Origin: Nocardia inohanensis NBRC 100128
GTDB taxonomy: Bacteria; Actinomycetota; Actinomycetes; Mycobacteriales; Mycobacteriaceae
Assembly: GCF_001612945.1 (NCBI RefSeq)
Contig: NZ_BDBK01000002.1
Location: forward strand, 186,001 to 250,000
DNA length: 64,000 nucleotides
Reading direction: 5' to 3'
Shown here: piece by piece, positions 56,668 through 64,000 of the stretch
How positions within the stretch are numbered: position 1 is the stretch's first letter
Layout of the letters: each line of letters begins with the position of its first letter
Translations under genes and position numbers: made by a program
Notes under the pieces: generated by a model
The model's database searches: none
What the model was told of the DNA's origin: nothing
What the model saw: the letters and a program-made list of their open reading frames with translations, nothing else

Positions 56668-57186
56668 TCAGTGCGCGGTGCGGTAGGCAGGGGCCTTGCT
56701 GGATCCCGCCGGGGTGAGAGTGCGTAACAGGGGCAGGGTGCGCTGCGGCACCACGGTCGAGAGCACGATCACGCTGTGTGAGCGCGTCACCGCCGTACTG
56801 CGGTCGATGCTCAGCAGCACACTCTGCAATCCGGCATGCGAGTCCGCCCCGATCCGGCACAGCACATCACCCGAGCCGGTGGTCGCGTACGCCTCCAGCA
56901 CCCCGGGAATCGCTTCGAGATCGGCCGCCACCGCATCCAGCGCGCCCTGCGCGATCTCCAAGGTCACGAACGCCTGCACGTCGAAACCCGCTGCGGTGAC
57001 ATCTATCTGGGGATCGTAGGAGGAGATCACCCCCGCCTCCTCCATGCGCGCGATGCGCGATTGCACCGTCGCCCGCGCCACCCGCGTCCGCCGGGACAGC
57101 TCCAGGATCCCCGCCTTCTGGTAGTCGTGCATGGCCGTCAGAATCGCCAGATCCAGTTCGTCCAGTCTGGCGGGTGTGCGTCCCAT
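56668..57186 (-). CDS. Lrp/AsnC family transcriptional regulator
   Basis: A 172-residue feast/famine regulator. The helix-turn-helix is GILELSRRTRVARATVQSRI, followed by the linker strand EEAGVISSYDPQIDVTAAGF and the RAM effector domain (VQAFVTLEIAQGALDAVAAD, VLEAYATTGSGDVLCRIGAD). ATG at 57186 has GGAGG about 8 bases before it; longer frames are not family-like. It is divergent from hpd, so it likely senses tyrosine or a related acid and controls that gene. Confidence 0.92.
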   Translation of the reverse strand: MGRTPARLDELDLAILTAMHDYQKAGILELSRRTRVARATVQSRIARMEEAGVISSYDPQIDVTAAGFDVQAFVTLEIAQGALDAVAADLEAIPGVLEAYATTGSGDVLCRIGADSHAGLQSVLLSIDRSTAVTRSHSVIVLSTVVPQRTLPLLRTLTPAGSSKAPAYRTAH

Positions 57187-57255
57187 GGCGGACCTCCGCT
57201 CGCGCTCGATGCTCCTATTCAAATTGTCCAGCACCCAGCGCCTCCAGGTGACGCA

Positions 57256-58527
<1,272 letters not shown>

Positions 58528-58563
58528 GCCCCGCGCCAATTGCCCGGCCAGTAGGGTGGGGGC

Positions 58564-59100
58564 ATGCGGATGACGTCGGCGCTTGTCACGGGGCTCAGCC
58601 TCGCGCTGTTGCTGTCGGCCTGCGGGGGGAGCGACGATTCGGGCATGCCGTCCGGGCCGGTGAAAGCCCCGCCGAAGGTCGCGACGCTCGGCCCGTTCGT
58701 GGGCGAATGCGGTCACCTCACCGATGACGAGGTGCGCGATCTCGGCGGCCTCGGCAGCGTCTCGCGGGTGTTCAAGAACGCGGTCGGCTGCAACTGGCAG
58801 GGCGGCGGCGTCGGCTCCGCCAGCGTCACCTTCGCCTCGTACCGCGGCAGCCCCATCGATCGCGAGAAGGCGTGGGTGAACAGCGTCGGCCGCGATCCGC
58901 AGACCATCGAGGTGGGCGGGAAGAAGGGTTTCCAGGCCCTGGACCCGCGCGGCAGCGTCTGCGATCTGGCGGTGCAGCTCGACGACGACTTCTTCGAATG
59001 GTCCATGTCCTACGGCGTCTTCGGGGTGAGCAATCAGGGCAATCCCTGTGACCGCACCCGCAAGATGGCGGAACTGACCGTGCAGCGGCTCGGCTCATGA
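58564..59100 (+). CDS. DUF3558-type lipoprotein
   Basis: A 178-residue precursor with lipobox LLSAC (lipid cysteine at 20). After a Gly/Ser/Pro linker, the domain (PFVGECGHLTDDEVRDLGGL, VGCNWQGGGVGSASVTFASY, GSVCDLAVQLDD, GNPCDRTRKMAELTV) carries four cysteines in the DUF3558 order. This family is common in Nocardia and mycobacteria and of unknown function. A second start at the third codon is possible. It overlaps the next gene by 4 bases. Confidence 0.85.
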   Translation: MRMTSALVTGLSLALLLSACGGSDDSGMPSGPVKAPPKVATLGPFVGECGHLTDDEVRDLGGLGSVSRVFKNAVGCNWQGGGVGSASVTFASYRGSPIDREKAWVNSVGRDPQTIEVGGKKGFQALDPRGSVCDLAVQLDDDFFEWSMSYGVFGVSNQGNPCDRTRKMAELTVQRLGS

Positions 59101-59663
59101 GGGGACGCGATATGCGGCGTAAGGGCGCGGTCGTGCTGGCGGTGCTCGGCCTGACGGCGACGCTGGGGGCCTGCGGCAAGACCGTCCCCGGCACCGCGCT
59201 CCCGGCCGGCTCCGGCACCGGCGGCAGTTCCAAGATCAACACCAATTTCGACAAACTGCTGCGCGAATGCGAAGTGGTCTCGCTCGACGAGATCGGTAAG
59301 GCGGTCGGCGAAGGCACCTACGTGAACCCCTCCTTCAACGGAGCGGTCTGCATGTGGGATCTGGACGGCGGCAGCATCGGCAGCGGCATGGTGACGCTCA
59401 GCTGGTACGAAGAGGGCTCGCTGAGCAACGAGAAGCAGAACAACGATCGGCTCGGTTATGTGACGAACGACATAACCGTGCAGGGCCGCCGATCGCTGGA
59501 AACCCGCCGGCCCAACGATGCCGACTCGTGCGGAGTGAGCGCACCGGCCGCCGACACCGGCATCGTCGGATGGTGGATCAACTATCGAGCCGGCTCCAGC
59601 CACCCCGACCCCTGCGAAGGGGCCCGGAAGCTGGTGGAATTGACCCTGAACCTGGCCCGATAA
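59097..59663 (+). CDS. DUF3558-type lipoprotein
   Basis: A 188-residue precursor, translation-coupled to the preceding paralogue (ATGA). Lipobox TLGAC with lipid cysteine at 26. The domain (LLRECEVVSLDEIGKAVGEG, GAVCMWDLDGGS, DADSCGVSAP, HPDPCEGARKLVELTLN) has the same four-cysteine plan. The two differ strongly in sequence, so the duplication is old. They lie just before the str operon. Surface location is likely; function unknown. Confidence 0.85.
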   Translation: MRGRDMRRKGAVVLAVLGLTATLGACGKTVPGTALPAGSGTGGSSKINTNFDKLLRECEVVSLDEIGKAVGEGTYVNPSFNGAVCMWDLDGGSIGSGMVTLSWYEEGSLSNEKQNNDRLGYVTNDITVQGRRSLETRRPNDADSCGVSAPAADTGIVGWWINYRAGSSHPDPCEGARKLVELTLNLAR

Positions 59664-59942
59664 CGGCTCTACCAGCCGTGCTCGAGGGACCCCTTTTTGC
59701 CCCCGAAAACGGCACCGAGTATCGTGGACCGCTGTGCCCGGAAGCATTCGGGCAGGTTTGTGCGCAGTACGTAGGCCAGCGAGAGCGGCTGACCGCTCCA
59801 GCGTGCCCTGAAAAGGGTTTATGCGCTGCGTATGACACGCCCGACCTCGTGGACGCGAAATGCCACGTGAACTGGGCGGAACGCTCGAATGACAAAGACA
59901 TGAAGTTCCAGACACCTGGTTACTAATAAGGAAAGCCGGTCT
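59664..59942 (+). other. Spacer before the str operon
   Basis: This 279-base region starts with a weak hairpin, ACGGCT (59663-59668) with AGCCGT (59674-59679), followed 14 bases later by TTTTT, perhaps a poor terminator of the DUF3558 pair. The rest should contain the rpsL promoter, but the hexamers are not clear. The rpsL start has AATAAGGAAAG upstream. No gene is seen. Confidence 0.4.
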
Positions 59943-60317
59943 ATGCCAACCATCAACCAGCTGGTCCGCAAGGGTCGCCGCGACAAGGTCGCCAAGACCA
60001 AGACTGCGGCCCTCAAGGGGAGTCCGCAGCGTCGTGGCGTGTGCACCCGCGTGTACACCACGACCCCGAACAAGCCGAACTCCGCGCTGCGTAAGGTCGC
60101 GCGTGTTCGCCTGACCAGCGCGGTCGAGGTCACGGCTTACATTCCGGGTGAGGGCCACAACCTCCAGGAGCACTCGATGGTGCTCGTGCGCGGCGGTCGT
60201 GTGAAGGACCTCCCGGGTGTGCGCTACAAGATCATCCGCGGCTCGCTCGACACCCAGGGTGTCAAGAACCGCAAGCAGGCCCGCAGCCGCTACGGCGCCA
60301 AGAAGGAGAAGAGCTAA
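59943..60317 (+). CDS. rpsL: 30S ribosomal protein S12
   Basis: Decoding-centre protein of the small subunit, 124 residues. The streptomycin-determining segments are [17 protein letters not shown] (Lys43) and [13 protein letters not shown] (Lys88); both lysines are wild type, so no target-based streptomycin resistance is predicted. It begins [12 protein letters not shown] with AAGGAAAG upstream. Its stop overlaps the rpsG start by one base (TAATG). Confidence 0.98.
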   Translation: MPTINQLVRKGRRDKVAKTKTAALKGSPQRRGVCTRVYTTTPNKPNSALRKVARVRLTSAVEVTAYIPGEGHNLQEHSMVLVRGGRVKDLPGVRYKIIRGSLDTQGVKNRKQARSRYGAKKEKS

Positions 60318-60787
60318 TGCCGCGTAAGGGCCCCGCTCCCAAGCGTCCCCTGATCAACGACCCGGTTTACGGCTCGCCGCTGGTGACGCAGCTCGTCAAC
60401 AAGATCCTCCTGGACGGCAAGAAGTCCACCGCCGAGCGCATCGTCTACGGTGCCCTCGAGCAGGCTCGTGAGAAGACCGGCACCGATCCGGTCGTGACCC
60501 TGAAGCGCGCGCTGGACAACGTCAAGCCCGCCCTCGAGGTCAAGCCGCGCCGCGTCGGTGGCGCCACCTACCAGGTTCCGGTCGAGGTTCGCCCGGGCCG
60601 CGCCAACACTCTGGCGCTGCGCTGGCTGGTCAACTACTCCCGCGCTCGTCGCGAGAAGACCATGGTCGAGCGTCTCGCCAACGAGCTGCTGGACGCCAGC
60701 AACGGCCTCGGAGCTTCGGTGAAGCGTCGCGAGGACACCCACAAGATGGCCGAGTCGAACCGGGCCTTCGCGCACTACCGCTGGTGA
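60317..60787 (+). CDS. rpsG: 30S ribosomal protein S7
   Basis: Primary 16S rRNA-binding protein that nucleates assembly of the 30S head, 156 residues. Family landmarks are [40 protein letters not shown], and [20 protein letters not shown] with the C-terminal FAHYRW. Its start overlaps the rpsL stop. The gap to fusA is 155 bases and contains two hairpins. Confidence 0.98.
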   Translation: MPRKGPAPKRPLINDPVYGSPLVTQLVNKILLDGKKSTAERIVYGALEQAREKTGTDPVVTLKRALDNVKPALEVKPRRVGGATYQVPVEVRPGRANTLALRWLVNYSRARREKTMVERLANELLDASNGLGASVKRREDTHKMAESNRAFAHYRW

Positions 60788-60834
60788 CCTGTGGCCCGGC
60801 CCTCCGTTCGGAGCTGCCGGGAAACGAGTCACAT

Positions 60835-60899
60835 GTCGGGCGCGGCACTTACGCGCTGCGCCCGACGTTGACACCGATGGCCTCCGGAAAAATCCGGAG
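60835..60899 (+). other. Two hairpins in the rpsG-fusA gap
   Basis: GTCGGGCGC (60835-60843) pairs with GCGCCCGAC (60858-60866), and CTCCGGA (60882-60888) with TCCGGAG (60893-60899) around loop AAAA. No U-tract follows. They could tune fusA expression or mark an mRNA processing site inside the str operon. Confidence 0.75.
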
Positions 60900-60942
60900 C
60901 CTTCCCGAGAATCCCAACTAGCTACGAGCGGGGAAGATTTCC

Positions 60943-63048
60943 GTGGCACAGGAAGTGCTCACCGACCTGAACAAGGTCCGCAACATCGGCATCATGGCCC
61001 ACATCGACGCGGGCAAGACCACCACCACCGAACGCATCCTGTTCTACACCGGTATCACCTACAAGATCGGTGAAGTTCACGATGGCGCCGCCACCATGGA
61101 CTGGATGGCGCAGGAGCAGGAACGCGGCATCACCATCACGTCCGCCGCGACGACCTGTTACTGGAACGACAACCAGATCAACATCATCGACACCCCGGGT
61201 CACGTCGACTTCACCGTCGAGGTGGAGCGTTCGCTGCGCGTGCTCGATGGCGCTGTCGCGGTGTTCGACGGCAAGGAAGGCGTCGAGCCGCAGTCCGAGC
61301 AGGTGTGGCGTCAGGCCGACAAGTACGACGTGCCGCGCATCTGCTTCGTGAACAAGATGGACAAGCTCGGCGCTGACTTCTACTTCACCGTGCAGACCAT
61401 CAAGGACCGCCTGGGCGCGAAGCCGCTGGTCATCCAGCTGCCGATCGGCGCCGAGGACACCTTCGAGGGCATCGTCGACCTGGTCGAGAACAACGCCAAG
61501 GTGTGGCGCGGCGAGACCAAGCTCGGTGAGCAGTACGAGGTCACCGAGATCCCGGCCGAGCTCAAGGAGCGCGCCGAGCAGTACCGCCAGGAGCTGCTCG
61601 AGACCGTCGCCGAGTCGGACGAGGCGCTGCTGGAGAAGTTCTTCGGCGGTGAGGAGCTCTCGATCGAGGAGATCAAGGGCGCCATCCGCAAGATGACCGT
61701 CAACTCCGAGCTCTACCCGGTGCTGTGCGGTTCGGCGTTCAAGAACAAGGGCGTTCAGCCCATGCTCGACGCCGTCGTCGACTACCTCCCCTCGCCGCTG
61801 AACGTGGAGTCGGTTACCGGCCACGTCCCCGGCAAGGAAGAGGAAGTGCTGACCCGCAAGCCGTCCTCGGACGAGCCCTTCGCGGCGCTGGCGTTCAAGA
61901 TTGCCACGCACCCCTTCTTCGGCAAGCTGACCTACGTCCGTGTGTACTCCGGCAAGGTCGACTCCGGCGCCCAGGTCATCAACGCGACCAAGGGCAAGAA
62001 GGAGCGTCTGGGCAAGCTGTTCCAGATGCACTCCAACAAGGAGAACCCGGTTCCCGAGGCCGTGGCCGGCCACATCTACGCGGTCATCGGTCTGAAGGAC
62101 ACCACCACGGGTGACACCCTGTGCGATCCGCAGAACCAGATCGTGCTGGAGTCCATGACCTTCCCGGATCCGGTCATCGAGGTGGCCATCGAGCCGAAGA
62201 CGAAGGCCGACCAGGAGAAGCTGGGCACCGCGATCCAGAAGTTCGCGGAGGAGGACCCCACCTTCAACGTGAAGCTGGACCAGGAGACCGGCCAGACCGT
62301 CATCGGCGGTATGGGTGAGCTCCAGCTCGACATTTACGTCGACCGCATGAAGCGCGAGTTCAAGGTCGAGGCGAACATCGGTAAGCCGCAGGTCGCTTAC
62401 CGTGAGACCCTCACCAAGACGGTGGACAAGTACGAGTACACCCACAAGAAGCAGACCGGTGGTTCGGGTCAGTTCGCCCGCGTCATCATCTCGCTCGCGC
62501 CGCTGGTCGACGCCGAGGACGGCGCTACTTACGAGTTCGAGAACAAGGTCACCGGTGGCCGCGTTCCGCGTGAGTACATCCCCTCGGTCGATGCGGGTAT
62601 CCAGGACGCCATGCAGTACGGCGTGCTCGCCGGCTTCCCGCTGGTGAACGTGAAGGCCGCCCTGCTCGACGGCGCCTACCACGAGGTCGACTCCTCGGAA
62701 ATGGCGTTCAAGATCGCGGGTGCGATGGCCCTCAAGGAAGCGGCCCGCAAGGCCGGTCCGGTGATCCTCGAGCCGCTGATGGCGGTCGAGGTCACCACGC
62801 CCGAGGACTACATGGGCGAAGTGATCGGCGACCTGAACTCCCGCCGTGGCCAGATCCAGGCCATGGAGGAACGCAGTGGTGCCCGTGTCGTGAAGGCGCT
62901 GGTTCCGCTCTCTGAGATGTTCGGCTACATCGGTGACCTGCGGTCCAAGACCCAGGGCCGGGCGAACTTCTCGATGGTGTTCAATTCGTACGCGGAGGTT
63001 CCGGCCAACGTGTCGAAGGAGATCATCGCCAAGGCGACCGGCGAGTAA
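60943..63048 (+). CDS. fusA: Elongation factor G
   Basis: Translocase GTPase of protein synthesis, 701 residues. G-domain motifs: [20 protein letters not shown] (P-loop), [12 protein letters not shown] (switch I), [11 protein letters not shown] (G3), [10 protein letters not shown] (G4), CGSAFKNKG (G5). Domains II-V follow, with [18 protein letters not shown] and [23 protein letters not shown] at 60943 is the start, with GGGGAAG upstream. Third gene of the str operon. Confidence 0.98.
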   Translation: MAQEVLTDLNKVRNIGIMAHIDAGKTTTTERILFYTGITYKIGEVHDGAATMDWMAQEQERGITITSAATTCYWNDNQINIIDTPGHVDFTVEVERSLRVLDGAVAVFDGKEGVEPQSEQVWRQADKYDVPRICFVNKMDKLGADFYFTVQTIKDRLGAKPLVIQLPIGAEDTFEGIVDLVENNAKVWRGETKLGEQYEVTEIPAELKERAEQYRQELLETVAESDEALLEKFFGGEELSIEEIKGAIRKMTVNSELYPVLCGSAFKNKGVQPMLDAVVDYLPSPLNVESVTGHVPGKEEEVLTRKPSSDEPFAALAFKIATHPFFGKLTYVRVYSGKVDSGAQVINATKGKKERLGKLFQMHSNKENPVPEAVAGHIYAVIGLKDTTTGDTLCDPQNQIVLESMTFPDPVIEVAIEPKTKADQEKLGTAIQKFAEEDPTFNVKLDQETGQTVIGGMGELQLDIYVDRMKREFKVEANIGKPQVAYRETLTKTVDKYEYTHKKQTGGSGQFARVIISLAPLVDAEDGATYEFENKVTGGRVPREYIPSVDAGIQDAMQYGVLAGFPLVNVKAALLDGAYHEVDSSEMAFKIAGAMALKEAARKAGPVILEPLMAVEVTTPEDYMGEVIGDLNSRRGQIQAMEERSGARVVKALVPLSEMFGYIGDLRSKTQGRANFSMVFNSYAEVPANVSKEIIAKATGE

Positions 63049-63054
63049 TCGCAC

Positions 63055-63084
63055 TCGGGACGGGTTTGCGAGAATCCGTCCCGA
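63055..63084 (+). other. Hairpin in the fusA-tuf gap
   Basis: TCGGGACGG (63055-63063) pairs perfectly with CCGTCCCGA (63076-63084), followed by a small GGTCGT/ACGACC hairpin (63087-63101). No U-tract. It begins seven bases after the fusA stop and may be a processing or attenuation site. Confidence 0.75.
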
Positions 63085-63164
63085 ATCGGTCGTCGAACGA
63101 CCCCCTGTAATACAAACCGCACTGCTGCAAAAAAGCACGCACTAACTAGTCCAGGAGGACAACA

Positions 63165-64000
63165 GTGGCGAAGGCGAAGTTCGAGCGGACGAAGCCCCAC
63201 GTCAACATCGGCACCATTGGTCACGTCGACCACGGCAAGACCACGCTGACCGCGGCGATTACCAAGGTGCTGGCTGACAAGTACCCGGACCTGAACGCGG
63301 CCTTCGCGTTCGACCAGATCGACAAGGCTCCGGAGGAGAAGGCTCGTGGTATCACGATCAACATCTCCCACGTCGAGTACCAGACCGAGAAGCGCCACTA
63401 CGCCCACGTAGACGCCCCCGGCCACGCCGACTACATCAAGAACATGATCACCGGTGCGGCCCAGATGGACGGCGCCATCCTCGTTGTGGCCGCCACCGAC
63501 GGCCCGATGCCGCAGACCCGCGAGCACGTGCTGCTCGCCCGTCAGGTCGGCGTGCCCTACATCCTGGTCGCGCTGAACAAGTCGGACATGGTCGACGACG
63601 AGGAAATCCTCGAGCTCGTCGAGATGGAGGTCCGCGAACTGCTGGCCGGCCAGGAATTCGACGAGGATGCGCCGGTCGTGCGCGTCTCCGGTCTGAAGGC
63701 GCTCGAGGGCGACCCGAAGTGGACCGAGTCGATCATCGAACTGATGAACGCCGTCGACGAGTCGATCCCGGACCCGGTCCGTGAGACCGACAAGCCGTTC
63801 CTGATGCCGATCGAGGACGTCTTCACGATCACCGGTCGTGGCACCGTCGTCACCGGTCGTATCGAGCGTGGCATCGTCAACGTGAACGAGGAAGTCGAGA
63901 TCGTCGGCATCCGCGAGAAGACCACGAAGACCACCATCACCGGCATCGAGATGTTCCGCAAGCTGCTGGACAACGGCCAGGCGGGCGACAACGTCGGTCT
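63165..64000 (+). CDS. tuf: Elongation factor Tu (cut by the window end)
   Basis: GTPase that delivers aminoacyl-tRNA to the ribosome. The first ~278 of about 396 residues are in the window. Motifs: [10 protein letters not shown] (P-loop), [15 protein letters not shown] (switch I), [12 protein letters not shown] (G3), LNKSDMVDD (G4), SGLKALEG (G5). Domain II begins near [21 protein letters not shown] at 63165 has CCAGGAGGAC upstream. It is the fourth str-operon gene. Confidence 0.97.
   Translation, partial: MAKAKFERTKPHVNIGTIGHVDHGKTTLTAAITKVLADKYPDLNAAFAFDQIDKAPEEKARGITINISHVEYQTEKRHYAHVDAPGHADYIKNMITGAAQMDGAILVVAATDGPMPQTREHVLLARQVGVPYILVALNKSDMVDDEEILELVEMEVRELLAGQEFDEDAPVVRVSGLKALEGDPKWTESIIELMNAVDESIPDPVRETDKPFLMPIEDVFTITGRGTVVTGRIERGIVNVNEEVEIVGIREKTTKTTITGIEMFRKLLDNGQAGDNVG

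Noticed and set aside
60868..60896. TTGACA before fusA as an internal promoter
   Set aside because: No TANNNT hexamer lies 16-19 bases downstream, and the stretch is occupied by a hairpin.
60922..63138. Minus-strand open frame of 738 codons across fusA
   Set aside because: Antisense shadow of fusA, no recognisable domain and no start context.

Overview
The window is a high-GC actinobacterial chromosome segment, most likely from Nocardia or a close relative (Mycobacteriales). The pointers are a fused HadA/HadB dehydratase, an mce operon with its ATPase, actinobacterial ribosomal and RNA polymerase genes in the mycobacterial order, many lipoproteins, a Ser/Thr kinase with an extracellular sensor, and two sites fitting the mycobacterial KstR sterol-regulator consensus. 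The genus is inferred from gene content and synteny, not from a marker search.

Positions 1-6500 are informational: hadAB, tRNA-Trp, secE, nusG, rplK and rplA, then two small minus-strand genes, then an L10 leader with rplJ and rplL. Positions 6645-18129 form one long operon: the ATPase gene mceG, two YrbE permeases, MceA-F and two Mce-associated proteins, together a complete lipid importer. rpoB and rpoC follow (18625-26153), separated by a perfect 15-bp hairpin.

Positions 26300-49000 are accessory and housekeeping genes in short transcription units, many paired with divergent regulators: CGNR regulator/EamA exporter, malate:quinone oxidoreductase, a thioesterase under a KstR-like site, two aldo/keto reductases (one beside an MmyB-type regulator, one in a MerR operon), a MarR-CMD-GNAT-pirin operon facing GTP cyclohydrolase II and a DODA-type dioxygenase, an ECF41 sigma factor with an oxidoreductase, a ferredoxin-fused FprB reductase under a perfect KstR palindrome, an acyl-ACP thioesterase, a receptor-type Ser/Thr kinase and a quinone oxidoreductase.

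Positions 49087-58527 hold an AlkZ/YcaQ-like winged-helix protein with the QxQ motif of crosslink-repair glycosylases. Next comes a compact cluster (50587-56530) of amidohydrolase/deaminase, three-part ABC importer, isopenicillin-N-synthase-like 2-oxoglutarate oxygenase and GntR regulator. It looks like an uptake, hydroxylation and deamination pathway for an unidentified nitrogen heterocycle and is the best candidate for an undescribed system here. An Lrp-type regulator divergent from 4-hydroxyphenylpyruvate dioxygenase follows. The window closes with two DUF3558-like lipoproteins and the str operon (rpsL, rpsG, fusA, tuf), with tuf cut by the window end.

A family of four 65-79-bp imperfect palindromes with conserved GTCATTCC/GGGATGAC ends lies between genes, three of them between convergent genes.
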